From Pseudomonas sp. A-RE-19 (GTDB lineage Bacteria; Pseudomonadota; Gammaproteobacteria; Pseudomonadales; Pseudomonadaceae), in the NCBI RefSeq assembly GCF_019956555.1, contig NZ_JAHBDQ010000055.1:62001-126000 (forward strand): 64,000 nucleotides of DNA, given 5' to 3'. Below are positions 8,225 through 17,378 of this stretch, one piece after another. Every line of letters starts with the position of its first letter. Within the stretch, counting starts at the first letter, position 1. The translations under genes were made by a program, and so were the position numbers. The notes beneath the pieces were generated by a model. The model was not told where the DNA came from. It searched no databases and worked only from the letters and a program-made list of their open reading frames with translations.

Positions 8225-9802
8225 ATGGCCCTCGACATTCACGCTCACCGCATCCTGATCCTCGATTTCGGTTCCCAATACACCCAGCTGATCGCCCGCC
8301 GCGTGCGTGAAATCGGCGTGTACTGCGAACTGCATCCGTTCGACATGGACGACGAAGCGATTCGCGAATTCGCGCCGAAAGGGATCATCCTCGCCGGCGG
8401 CCCCGAGTCCGTGCACGTAGCCGACAGCCCGCGCTGCCCGCAAGCGGTGTTTGACCTGGGCGTACCGGTCTTCGGTATCTGCTACGGCATGCAGACCATG
8501 GCTGAACAGCTGGGTGGCAAGGTCGAAGGTTCCGAGCTGCGTGAGTTCGGTTATGCCCGCGTTGACGTGGTCGGCAAGAGCCGTCTGCTCGATGGTATCG
8601 AAGACCACATCGACGCCGATGGCCTGTTCGGCCTCGACGTATGGATGAGCCACGGTGACAAGGTCACCAAGATGCCGGAAGACTTCCACATCCTGGCCAG
8701 CACCCCGAGCTGCCCGATTGCCGGCATGTTCAACGATGCTCGCGGCTACTACGGCGTGCAGTTCCACCCGGAAGTGACCCACACCAAGCAGGGTGGTCGC
8801 ATCCTCTCGCGCTTCATCCTCGACATCTGCGGCTGCGAAGCCCTGTGGACACCTTCGAAGATTGCTGAAGACGCCATCGCCCAGGTTCGCGCCCAGGTTG
8901 GCACCGACAACGTGTTGCTCGGCTTGTCCGGCGGCGTTGACTCCTCGGTGGTTGCCGCGCTGCTGCACAAGGCCATCGGCGACCAGTTGACCTGCGTGTT
9001 CGTCGACAACGGCCTGCTGCGTCTGCACGAAGGCGAGCAAGTGATGGCCATGTTCGCCGAGAACATGGGCGTCAAGGTGATTCGCGCCAACGCCGAGGAC
9101 CAGTTCCTGAACAACCTGGCTGGCGAAAGCGACCCAGAGAAAAAGCGCAAGATCATCGGCCGTACCTTCATCGACGTGTTCGATGCCCAGTCCAACAAAC
9201 TGGATAACATCAAGTACCTCGCCCAAGGCACCATTTACCCGGACGTGATCGAGTCGGCTGGCGCCAAAAGCGGCAAGGCTCACGTGATCAAGTCGCACCA
9301 CAACGTGGGCGGCCTGCCGGAAGAAATGAACCTCAAGCTGGTTGAACCGCTGCGCGAGCTGTTCAAGGACGAAGTCCGTCGTCTGGGCCTGGAACTCGGC
9401 CTGCCGTACGACATGGTCTACCGTCACCCGTTCCCGGGCCCGGGCCTGGGCGTGCGGATCCTCGGTGAAGTGAAGAAGGAATACGCCGACCTGCTGCGTC
9501 GCGCCGACCACATCTTCATCGAAGAACTGCGCAAGGCCGACTGGTACCACAAGGTCAGCCAGGCGTTCGTGGTATTCCAGCCAGTGAAATCGGTTGGCGT
9601 GGTTGGCGATGGCCGTCGTTACGCCTGGGTCGTTGCCCTGCGTGCCGTGGAAACCATCGACTTCATGACCGCGCGTTGGGCACACCTGCCTTACGAACTG
9701 CTGGAAACTGTCTCCGGCCGCATCATCAATGAAATCGAAGGCATCTCCCGCGTCACTTATGACGTGTCGAGCAAGCCACCGGCGACGATTGAGTGGGAGT
9801 GA
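8225..9802 (+). CDS. guaA: GMP synthase (glutamine-hydrolysing)
   Basis: GuaA converts XMP, ATP and glutamine to GMP. The 525-residue protein has an N-terminal class I glutamine amidotransferase (GICYGMQ with nucleophile C86; FHPEVTHT supplying His and Glu), an ATP-pyrophosphatase domain (GLSGGVDSSV P-loop near 234) and the C-terminal dimerisation domain (PFPGPGLGVRILGE). Length and all catalytic residues are standard. It follows guaB after a 99-base gap and ends before a strong terminator. Confidence 0.98.
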   Translation: MALDIHAHRILILDFGSQYTQLIARRVREIGVYCELHPFDMDDEAIREFAPKGIILAGGPESVHVADSPRCPQAVFDLGVPVFGICYGMQTMAEQLGGKVEGSELREFGYARVDVVGKSRLLDGIEDHIDADGLFGLDVWMSHGDKVTKMPEDFHILASTPSCPIAGMFNDARGYYGVQFHPEVTHTKQGGRILSRFILDICGCEALWTPSKIAEDAIAQVRAQVGTDNVLLGLSGGVDSSVVAALLHKAIGDQLTCVFVDNGLLRLHEGEQVMAMFAENMGVKVIRANAEDQFLNNLAGESDPEKKRKIIGRTFIDVFDAQSNKLDNIKYLAQGTIYPDVIESAGAKSGKAHVIKSHHNVGGLPEEMNLKLVEPLRELFKDEVRRLGLELGLPYDMVYRHPFPGPGLGVRILGEVKKEYADLLRRADHIFIEELRKADWYHKVSQAFVVFQPVKSVGVVGDGRRYAWVVALRAVETIDFMTARWAHLPYELLETVSGRIINEIEGISRVTYDVSSKPPATIEWE

Positions 9803-9842
9803 TCCTCCTGCATGCCTGTTCTGAATAGGCATTGATGACCGA

Positions 9843-9876
9843 CAAAACCCCGCTCAGGCGGGGTTTTGTGTTTTTG
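9843..9876. terminator. Rho-independent terminator after guaA
   Basis: CAAAACCCCGC and GCGGGGTTTTG pair around a TCAG loop (9843-9868), followed by TGTTTTT. Because the stem also begins with an A-run, it can serve both guaA and the convergent toxin gene at 9901. Confidence 0.85.
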
Positions 9877-9900
9877 CTTCGCGGGTTTCAACCCGTCGGG

Positions 9901-12900
9901 TTAATCAGGGATACGACCTCGAAGTCGCATACCGTTGTGATGAAGCGCCTGGGACAGTTGATGCAGGCTGGCGAAGGGTTTGCGGTCAATCCGTGGCCAT
10001 GAAGGTCGATTGATGTAGTAATTACCGCTTTCCAGGCGTTCTATCGGTGTCTCGGTCAGCAGGTATGCACTGTTGCGATGCCATAACGTATCGCTCTGTG
10101 CCGAGTGTTCGAAGCAATACATGCCCCGTTTGTACAGCAAGCGCCGAAGTTGCGCGGGCGTTCTGTTGGCAAACGGTGTATCGACGTGCAGGCTGAGATC
10201 GGCGTACAGGGTGTCGGTGGCTCTGACAAAAAGGTGATCTTGAGTCACTTCGGTGCTGTTGATTTCAATGCCCGAGTCGATGGAAATACCTCGCCCTTGT
10301 CCCGGTCCGACTTCTTCGATTCTTAAACCCAGGCCGCGCTTACGTTCACTCAGGCCCGCGATCGACCTGAAGGTATTGGTGTTTTCCGGGGCGGTTACGG
10401 CGACCCATTTACTGGCGCCGCGCACGGATTGATCAAAGCCAAAGAGCTGGCTCGTCAAGTAATTACCGGTGCTCTGTTTTTCTGCCTCGGAGAAACCGGG
10501 AGACGTGAGGATAAAGCTGGCAGCACAATCGGTGGCCTGGACACGGATACCGTTGCGACGAGCGCTTCTGACGACCTCGATCTCGGTGAACGGTCCCGGT
10601 CGATCGGCGTCAAGTGCTGTCAGGTATTGTTCAAGATCCTGGGGCATGGCCTCGCTCCCGCCTGCGAAAAACACATCCAGGTCGGCCTGATTGAAGTCAT
10701 TGAGCAAGCGCGGCATATACAGTGTCTTGACGCCTTGTCTGGCGAACAGGGGCATGTTCTCGATCAGGAACTGACTGCTGGCGATGCGTTCCTGGCTTTC
10801 ACCGATGACCAGGCCCTGGAACTTCGCAAAAGTTTGTTCTATCAGTTCGGCGCTTGTGCCGACGTTGAGCGGAACGGGAGGGCGCGGCGGCAGGCTGGTC
10901 CAGTTCAGATCAGCGTCAAAGGCCTGTGCGTCTCTGAGCAGAGCCCCCCGAAAGGAAGTCAGGTGAAGCTCGTGAGTGAACGAATCGATGAGGCTCTCAT
11001 GGGTAGGCTCCATGCCCCGGTTATTCAGCTCTTTCAGGACCCATGGCTTCATTTGCTGCTTGTGTTGCGGATTAACATCGTAGCGGGTGGCAATACGTTC
11101 GGGGACGGCAGGAACCAATGGTCGGCGCTGAGCGGGTAGCCTTGACGGTCCCGCCTGTGGCGTTGTGGAGTCCGTTATTGGGTTTGCCTTGGGTTTGCTG
11201 AGATTTTTGCCGCTGCCTTTGAGCCCAAGGCGTGGCATCAGCTCCCATTCCCCCTGAATATTCAAGCGTACCGGCAGCGAGTGGATGAATTGATTGGGTC
11301 TTGCCGGATCGATGATCGCCCAGTGACCGCTTTCTTCGGTATCGGGGAAATAACGCACGTAATAGGCCATGTCATTCATCATGATGGCAGTGGAAGGGTC
11401 CGAGTCGAGTCGATAGATGCCCTGATATTTTCCGGGCTCGCTGACTGGGGTCACGCTTTCGAGCAGTTCATTGCAGGCGTAATGGTCCGGCACGATACCT
11501 GCGTCTTTGGTCGCGTCCGGGAGCAATGATTGCACTGGTATTGGCGTTTCTTCTTCGGCAATCGTTTCCTCCTCAAAGGGAGCCATCCGCTCTGCCGATA
11601 GTACGTTTTGTCCCTGCGCAACCTCCGGCAATGGTTCCGCAGATGGGAGGTTTTCTCTCAGTCCCTCCAGCTCGGCCACTTCACCTGCCTCGATTTGTGC
11701 GCCGACGGCCGGTATCCGGCCCGCGCCTATCAGGAATGGGACATTGAACAGCGTATCGATGCCACTGGTGATCGCGCCGATCACTCCGGCTTTGCGTTCC
11801 GCAGAGGTCTTGGCATTTACGGCTTGATCGATCTCAAGCCCCATATTGACCAGGCTGGCGCCGATGACGGGCAGGGCTATCGGCCAGCCGATGGTGGCCA
11901 GAGGGCCGAAGGCTTTTGCACTGGCGCTCAAATAACCGATCCACAACTTTTTCCGTAAGTCGCCGTTGGACGTCAATGACAGCCGGGCTTCTTCGAACAT
12001 GGCGGCTTTGGTCGAGTCGCGTAGCCAACTGAACGCATCGCCCGTGATCTTCACGCTGTTTTCATTGATCAGCCGATGATCGTACTTGCCCCAGGCGCTT
12101 ACCAGCCTGTTCATCAGGTCGGTGAGGTTGTCACTCATGGCTTGGCGATCGGCCAGGGGGAAATGGCTCATGAAGGCGTGGCGCGGGGCTTCGGTGTTCA
12201 GCTGATTGATCACCCACCAATGCAAATCCACGTCGGTTTCCAGCCCGTGGAATGCTTCGGCTTCGCCGGGGACGTAAAGGATCTGCCTGCCCTGTGGTGT
12301 CCTGATGCGCAGGATATCGGTGGCGACATGGCCGGCGATGGCCAGCGAGTGGACCTGCAGGCCGCCGCTGGCTGGCGATTCAGCCTGCAACATTGCCAGG
12401 CTGACGGGTTCCTCGGGGGTTGCAGTAACGGCGGCGATGACACTCTGGAAATCTGTATCAGTCAGTTGCCCATGCTCGTGAGCTTCAAGGGCTTTGCCGA
12501 GGAAGTTGCTCTTGGCCAGGGTTCTGAAGTCACGGGAGAAGTCATTCCAGAAGCCACTGAGCCTGTCGTTGTAGAGCGTGCTGAAATCGACACTCCAGAA
12601 ATAGTTGAGTACGTCGTTGCCATGCAGGCGGACCTCGTTGGTCTGATTGAAATCTCCGGCCTCGGGGCCTGCGGCGTAGAAGCCACTGTAGAGATCCAAC
12701 AGGTCTGCATTGTCTTGATCGGTGGGGCGAAAACGATGGATGACCAATTGCGACAAGGTCATCGATTCATAGGGTTTTTCGCTGATGTGCTCCCAACCGG
12801 TGAACGATGCCGAATTGCTTTGGGCCGCCTTGAACCGATGGAAATAGACGTGATCCGGATCGAGGCCGACAACCCCGTATTTTTTGAGGAGATCGCTGGC

Positions 12901-13017
12901 CACTTCGTGAGCCGTGTCTTGCAGGCTCGGGCATGACCTGACGACAGTGCTGGCGATCGTTGTGAGAGTGGCCTTGTCTGTGGAGTTGGAAAGTGAATGG
13001 ATTTCAATCGGATTCAT
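9901..13017 (-). CDS. dermonecrotic-type toxin-like protein with TIKI-like C-terminal domain
   Basis: This 1038-residue protein resembles the Pseudomonas proteins with a DUF6543/dermonecrotic N-terminal domain. Residues 1 to about 370 form that domain. A hydrophobic stretch (about 375-450, FGPLATIGWPIALPVIGASL and IDTLFNVPFLIGAG) could insert into membranes. A linker rich in Pro and Glu follows. The last 300 residues match the TIKI/EreA-like module of membrane-targeted effector toxins: GESQ at 739-742, KTLYMPRL near 771, ARRNGIRVQATDC with D830. In family members I recall, the first motif reads GExH and the second MEHL, so His and Glu seem lost here. No immunity or secretion gene is adjacent; the gene stands alone. 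There is no signal peptide. Confidence 0.7.
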   Translation of the reverse strand: MNPIEIHSLSNSTDKATLTTIASTVVRSCPSLQDTAHEVASDLLKKYGVVGLDPDHVYFHRFKAAQSNSASFTGWEHISEKPYESMTLSQLVIHRFRPTDQDNADLLDLYSGFYAAGPEAGDFNQTNEVRLHGNDVLNYFWSVDFSTLYNDRLSGFWNDFSRDFRTLAKSNFLGKALEAHEHGQLTDTDFQSVIAAVTATPEEPVSLAMLQAESPASGGLQVHSLAIAGHVATDILRIRTPQGRQILYVPGEAEAFHGLETDVDLHWWVINQLNTEAPRHAFMSHFPLADRQAMSDNLTDLMNRLVSAWGKYDHRLINENSVKITGDAFSWLRDSTKAAMFEEARLSLTSNGDLRKKLWIGYLSASAKAFGPLATIGWPIALPVIGASLVNMGLEIDQAVNAKTSAERKAGVIGAITSGIDTLFNVPFLIGAGRIPAVGAQIEAGEVAELEGLRENLPSAEPLPEVAQGQNVLSAERMAPFEEETIAEEETPIPVQSLLPDATKDAGIVPDHYACNELLESVTPVSEPGKYQGIYRLDSDPSTAIMMNDMAYYVRYFPDTEESGHWAIIDPARPNQFIHSLPVRLNIQGEWELMPRLGLKGSGKNLSKPKANPITDSTTPQAGPSRLPAQRRPLVPAVPERIATRYDVNPQHKQQMKPWVLKELNNRGMEPTHESLIDSFTHELHLTSFRGALLRDAQAFDADLNWTSLPPRPPVPLNVGTSAELIEQTFAKFQGLVIGESQERIASSQFLIENMPLFARQGVKTLYMPRLLNDFNQADLDVFFAGGSEAMPQDLEQYLTALDADRPGPFTEIEVVRSARRNGIRVQATDCAASFILTSPGFSEAEKQSTGNYLTSQLFGFDQSVRGASKWVAVTAPENTNTFRSIAGLSERKRGLGLRIEEVGPGQGRGISIDSGIEINSTEVTQDHLFVRATDTLYADLSLHVDTPFANRTPAQLRRLLYKRGMYCFEHSAQSDTLWHRNSAYLLTETPIERLESGNYYINRPSWPRIDRKPFASLHQLSQALHHNGMRLRGRIPD

Positions 13018-13118
13018 GCGTTCTCTATCCTTGAGAAATGGGCATCGAGGATGACCCGATCGCTCAAGGAATGTGCGCTACATATGTAGTGCACAACGCG
13101 ATTCAATGTTCTGTAGTG

Positions 13119-13823
13119 TCAGCGCCGGGCCACATCCGAAAAGTAGAACTTATCCAGCGTATGCCGCGATTCGGTGTATTCGAATTGTCGCCCGTCCTGT
13201 AGGAAAGTCTGGTTGCTGACCACGATCACATGGCTCTGGCCATCGAGGTCCAGGTGTTGCTGGTCGTCCTTGCTGCGCGGCACCGCTTCGATGGTGCGCT
13301 GGGCGTAGGCGATTTGCAGTTGCAGGGTCTGCTCGATGAAGGCGTAGATCGATTGTTCGGCGATGTCGCGGGACAGGCCGGGAATCACGTCGCTGACGAA
13401 ATGGTTGATGTCGAGGATCACCCGTTTGCCGTCGATTCGCCGCACGCGCTTGATCCGCGTGATCAGGCTGCCTTCTGCTGCCTTGATGTGTTCGAGCAGT
13501 GGGCCTTCGAGGGGAATCTGGGTGAATTCGACCACCTCGGTGCTGACGTCGTTGCCCAGTCGCGGGTAGGTTTCCTGGAAGCTGACGATACCGCCGAGCT
13601 GAAATTCGATCGGGTTGGTCGACAGCACGAAGGTGCCTTTGCCGTGGACTTTCTGCGCGAAACCGCGCTCCTGTAGTTGCTCGATGGCCTTGCGCACGGT
13701 GCCGCGACTGGCTTGATAGCTGTCCATCAGTTCGGTTTCGGAGGGCAATCGGGCGCCGCGTTCCAGACGTTCGGTCGTGATGCTGGCAAGCAGATCGCTG
13801 TAGATCTGGTTGTATTTACTCAT
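13119..13823 (-). CDS. treR: trehalose operon repressor, GntR family
   Basis: TreR is a DNA-binding repressor released by trehalose 6-phosphate. The 234-residue protein starts at ATG 13823 (MSKYNQIYSDLLASI). It has an N-terminal GntR winged helix (LPSETELMDSYQASRGTVRKAIEQL) and a C-terminal UTRA ligand domain (from about 90). The open frame extends to 13988 but that part crosses the operator region and is not coding. It is divergent from treP and the spacer contains two perfect inverted operator-like sequences, a strong sign that it regulates the PTS genes and possibly itself. Confidence 0.92.
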   Translation of the reverse strand: MSKYNQIYSDLLASITTERLERGARLPSETELMDSYQASRGTVRKAIEQLQERGFAQKVHGKGTFVLSTNPIEFQLGGIVSFQETYPRLGNDVSTEVVEFTQIPLEGPLLEHIKAAEGSLITRIKRVRRIDGKRVILDINHFVSDVIPGLSRDIAEQSIYAFIEQTLQLQIAYAQRTIEAVPRSKDDQQHLDLDGQSHVIVVSNQTFLQDGRQFEYTESRHTLDKFYFSDVARR

Positions 13824-13964
13824 GGGGATGGCTCTATGCCGCGCTGTGCTCAAGGTTTTGAACCTTAAGGGCAGGGTAGGGGTTTGTCCATGCGGCTTTG
13901 GGTTTCTTTGACTTCTGAGGTAGGAAATATCGCCGCCTGTCGGGTTCAGGATAAACAAAATCAA

Positions 13965-14006
13965 ACTCGTCTGTACGAGTTGTTGCAATCACTCGTACAG
14001 ACGAGT
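13965..14006. promoter_or_regulatory. paired TreR operators upstream of treP
   Basis: ACTCGTCTGTACGAGT (13965-13980) and its exact reverse complement ACTCGTACAGACGAGT (13991-14006) are separated by 10 bases. Each half is itself a palindrome with ACTCGT/ACGAGT arms, as expected for a GntR dimer site. The centres are 26 bases apart, allowing two dimers. The sites lie 55-96 bases before the treP start. Confidence 0.8.
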
Positions 14007-14060
14007 ACTTTTCGCTTCGGCATGCTGCCAATAACAAAAAACTACAGTGGAAGAACAAGC

Positions 14061-15503
14061 ATGAGCCACGACTATCCGAATATCGTCACTGAGCTGCTGC
14101 ACAGCCTCGGTGGCAGCGACAACCTCGAGCAGGCCGCGCATTGCGTCACCCGGCTGCGCCTGGCCCTCAAGGACCCGAGTCTGGTCAACAGCGCCACGCT
14201 GAACCAGATCGATCTGGTCAAAGGCTCGTTCTTTACCGGCGGCCTGTTCCAGGTGGTCATTGGCCCCGGTGAAGTGGAAAAGGTTTACGCCGAGTTGCGC
14301 CGGCAAACCGGTCTCGCCGCCTCGACCATCGCCGACGTTAAACAAAAAAGCGTCGAAAAGATCCACCCGATGCAGCGATTGGTGCGGGTGTTTTCCGACG
14401 TGTTCATGCCGATCCTCCCGGCGCTGATCATTGCCGGCCTGCTGATGGGCATCAACAACCTGATCGGTGCCAAGGGCATGTTCATCGAGGGCAAGACCCT
14501 GCTGGACGCCTACCCGAAACTTGACGGGCTCTGGAGCCTGATCAACCTGATGGCCAACACCTCGTTCGTGTTTCTCCCGGCACTGGTGGGCTGGTCGGCG
14601 GCCAAGCGCTTTGGCGGCAGCGAAATCCTCGGCATCGTGCTCGGCCTGATGCTGGTGCACCCGGATCTGCTCAACGCCTGGAACTACGGCAAAGCGGTGG
14701 CGGGGCTGGAGGGGCAGAGCCTGCCGTACTTCGACATCCTCGGCCTGTTTCAGATCGAGAAGGTCGGTTATCAGGGGCAAATCCTGCCGATCCTGATGGC
14801 GGCCTACGTGATGAGCGTCATCGAAAAGTGGCTGCGGGCGCGAGTGCCTAACGCGGTGCAATTGCTGGTGGTGCCGATCACGACCATCGTCGTCACCGGT
14901 GTGCTGGCGCTGGCGGTGATTGGCCCGGTAACCCGTCATCTGGGGATTCTCATCACCGAAGGCGTGGTCACCCTGTTCGACCTGGCGCCCATGGTCGGCG
15001 GCGCGATTTTCGGGCTGCTCTACGCACCGTTGGTGATCACCGGCATGCACCACATGTTTCTCGCGGTCGACCTGCAATTGATCTCCACCCAGGGCGGCAC
15101 TTTCATCTGGCCGATGATCGTCATGTCCAACCTCGCCCAGGGCAGCGCGGCACTGGCGGTGTTCTACATGACCCGCAGTGTGCGGGACAAAAGCATGGCC
15201 TCGACCTCGGCGATATCCGCCTACTTCGGCATCACCGAACCGGCCATGTTCGGGGTCAACCTGCGCTACAAGTTTCCGTTCTATGCGGCCCTGATCGGCT
15301 CGGCACTGGGCAGCATTTTTCTGTCGCTGAACAAGGTCCAGGCCTCGGCGATCGGCGTCGGCGGTTTGCCCGGTTTCATCTCGATCATTCCGCAGTTCAT
15401 CCCGATGTTTGTGGTCGGGATGGTGATTGCCATGGTCGTGCCGTTTGTTCTGACCTGCGGGTTGAGCATGAGGATTGTCCGACCTGGGTATCGGGTCGCC
15501 TGA
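14061..15503 (+). CDS. treP: PTS trehalose transporter, EIIBC
   Basis: This inner-membrane permease imports trehalose and phosphorylates it to trehalose 6-phosphate. The 480-residue protein has an N-terminal EIIB domain with the phospho-cysteine C28 in AAHCVTRLRLAL, and an EIIC domain of about ten membrane segments (from about residue 105) with the family motif ITGMHHMFLAVD. It lacks an EIIA domain; that is supplied by the EIIA-HPr-EI fusion downstream. I chose ATG 14061 (MSHDYPNIV), since the longer frame would translate the operators. treC follows 117 bases later. Confidence 0.94.
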   Translation: MSHDYPNIVTELLHSLGGSDNLEQAAHCVTRLRLALKDPSLVNSATLNQIDLVKGSFFTGGLFQVVIGPGEVEKVYAELRRQTGLAASTIADVKQKSVEKIHPMQRLVRVFSDVFMPILPALIIAGLLMGINNLIGAKGMFIEGKTLLDAYPKLDGLWSLINLMANTSFVFLPALVGWSAAKRFGGSEILGIVLGLMLVHPDLLNAWNYGKAVAGLEGQSLPYFDILGLFQIEKVGYQGQILPILMAAYVMSVIEKWLRARVPNAVQLLVVPITTIVVTGVLALAVIGPVTRHLGILITEGVVTLFDLAPMVGGAIFGLLYAPLVITGMHHMFLAVDLQLISTQGGTFIWPMIVMSNLAQGSAALAVFYMTRSVRDKSMASTSAISAYFGITEPAMFGVNLRYKFPFYAALIGSALGSIFLSLNKVQASAIGVGGLPGFISIIPQFIPMFVVGMVIAMVVPFVLTCGLSMRIVRPGYRVA

Positions 15504-15510
15504 TAGATCG

Positions 15511-15580
15511 CTATCGCGAGCAGGCTCGCTCCCACATTGGAATGCGATCAACTGTGGGAGCGAGCCTGCTCGCGAAGGGG
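15511..15580. repeat. REP palindrome pair between treP and treC
   Basis: Two inverted copies of the GTGGGAGCGAGCCTGCTCGCGA REP separated by about 20 bases. It lies inside the operon, where it may protect upstream mRNA or lower read-through. Confidence 0.9.
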
Positions 15581-15620
15581 CCCTCAAGCCCAATACAAAA
15601 CTTATCGAAGGATTCCCGCC

Positions 15621-17270
15621 ATGCAAGACTGGCAACGTTCGGTGATCTACCAGATCTACCCGAAGAGTTTTCACAGCCACGCCGGCAACCCCACGGGGGA
15701 TTTGCTCGGCGTCGTGGCCAAGCTCGATTACCTGCACTGGCTGGGTGTCGATTGCCTGTGGATCACGCCGTTCCTGCGTTCGCCCCAGCGCGACAACGGT
15801 TACGACATCAGCGATTACTACGCCATCGACCCGAGCTACGGGACCATGGCCGACTGCGAGTTGCTGATCGCCGAGGCCGGCAAGCGCGGGATCAAATTGA
15901 TGCTCGACATCGTGGTCAATCACACCTCGATCGAACACACCTGGTTCCAGCAGGCCCGCAGCAGCCTCGACAACCCTTACCGCGATTTCTACATCTGGCG
16001 CGACCAGCCGAACAACTGGGAATCCAAGTTCGGCGGTTCGGCCTGGGAGTACGAAGCCCAGACCGGCCAGTATTACCTGCACTTGTTCGATCACACGCAG
16101 GCCGACCTGAACTGGGACAACCCCCAGGTGCGTGCCGAAGTCTTCAAGATGATGCGTTTCTGGCGCGACAAAGGCGTGGGTGGTTTCCGTCTGGACGTGA
16201 TCAACCTGATTTCCAAACCAGCGGATTTCCCCGAGGACAATACCGACGGTCGACGTTTCTACACCGACGGCCCGAACGTCCACGAATACTTGCAGCAGAT
16301 GCACCGTGAAGTGTTCGAAGGCCATGACCTGATCAACGTCGGCGAGATGTCATCCACCAGTCTGGAACACTGCATCCGCTATTCGCGGGCGGAGTCGAAA
16401 GAACTGTCGATGACCTTCAACTTTCATCACTTGAAGGTGGATTACCCGAACCTGCAAAAGTGGGTTCGCGCCGATTTCGACTTCCTCGCACTCAAGCGCA
16501 TTCTCTCCGACTGGCAAACCGGCATGCAGGCCGGCGGCGGCTGGAACGCACTGTTCTGGTGTAACCATGACCAGCCACGGGTGGTCTCGCGTTTTGGTCA
16601 TGACGGCGAGCATCGGGTGGTGTCGGCGAAGATGCTCGGCACGGCGCTGCATTTTCTGCAGGGCACGCCGTTCGTGTATCAAGGTGAAGAACTGGGCATG
16701 ACCAATCCGGGGTTCGATCACATCGATCAGTACCGCGATGTCGAAACCCTGAACATCTTCCGACTCAAGCGCGAAGCCGGTAGCAGCGACGTCGACAACA
16801 TGGCGGCGATCATGCAGAAGTCCCGGGATAACGGTCGCACGCCCATGCACTGGAACGCCGAGCCGAACGCCGGTTTCAGTGTGGTCGAGCCCTGGATCGG
16901 GGTACCGGCCAACGCGGCGCAGATCAACGTCGCGCACCAACTCGACGACCCGGATTCCGTGCTGCATCACTACCGTCAGCTGATCGCTCTGCGCCGCCGT
17001 GAAACGCTGATGTCCGACGGTGTGTATCGGCAGTTGTTGCCTGAGCACACGCAAATCTGGGCCTACGTGCGTGAAGGCCATGGCGAGCGTTTGCTGGTGC
17101 TGAACAACTTCTACGGCACGCCGTGCGAAGTCGAACTGCCGGGTGACGTGATCAGCGAAGCGATGGGGCAACGGTTGGTGATCAGCAACTACCCGGACTG
17201 TCCGCTGCGCAATCGGCAGGTGTTTTTACGGCCGTTTGAGTCGTTCGTGCTGCACCTGACTCACCACTAG
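15621..17270 (+). CDS. treC: alpha,alpha-phosphotrehalase (GH13)
   Basis: TreC hydrolyses trehalose 6-phosphate to glucose and glucose 6-phosphate in the cytoplasm. The 549-residue protein begins MQDWQRSVIYQIYPKSFHS at ATG 15621, preceded by GAAGGA. GH13 motifs are present in order: DIVVNHTS, GGFRLDVINLI (nucleophile Asp), NVGEMSSTS (acid Glu) and FWCNHDQPR (transition-state Asp). Length matches family members. It is part of the trehalose PTS locus. Confidence 0.95.
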   Translation: MQDWQRSVIYQIYPKSFHSHAGNPTGDLLGVVAKLDYLHWLGVDCLWITPFLRSPQRDNGYDISDYYAIDPSYGTMADCELLIAEAGKRGIKLMLDIVVNHTSIEHTWFQQARSSLDNPYRDFYIWRDQPNNWESKFGGSAWEYEAQTGQYYLHLFDHTQADLNWDNPQVRAEVFKMMRFWRDKGVGGFRLDVINLISKPADFPEDNTDGRRFYTDGPNVHEYLQQMHREVFEGHDLINVGEMSSTSLEHCIRYSRAESKELSMTFNFHHLKVDYPNLQKWVRADFDFLALKRILSDWQTGMQAGGGWNALFWCNHDQPRVVSRFGHDGEHRVVSAKMLGTALHFLQGTPFVYQGEELGMTNPGFDHIDQYRDVETLNIFRLKREAGSSDVDNMAAIMQKSRDNGRTPMHWNAEPNAGFSVVEPWIGVPANAAQINVAHQLDDPDSVLHHYRQLIALRRRETLMSDGVYRQLLPEHTQIWAYVREGHGERLLVLNNFYGTPCEVELPGDVISEAMGQRLVISNYPDCPLRNRQVFLRPFESFVLHLTHH

Positions 17271-17309
17271 CCCTTAACCAATAAAAGCACCGTTTTAAAA
17301 AACACGCAG

Positions 17310-17345
17310 AACGCTGCGCGGGGGAGTTTTGCGCGCCGTTTTTTG
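17310..17345 (+). terminator. terminator-like hairpin between treC and the porin gene
   Basis: AACG-CT-GCGC and GCGC-GC-CGTT can pair around GGGGGAGTTTT and are followed by a run of T. The stem is imperfect. It would reduce but not necessarily abolish read-through to the porin gene 34 bases further on. Confidence 0.5.
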
Positions 17346-17378
17346 CTGCATCACACAATAAAAATAATGAGGTGGTAC

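Noticed and set aside
8204..9832. 542-residue frame antisense to guaA
   Set aside because: Same reason; guaA is complete on the other strand.
13989..16325. 778-residue frame antisense to treP and treC
   Set aside because: It mirrors two well-supported genes; its His/Asp/Arg-rich composition is typical of antisense of high-GC coding DNA.
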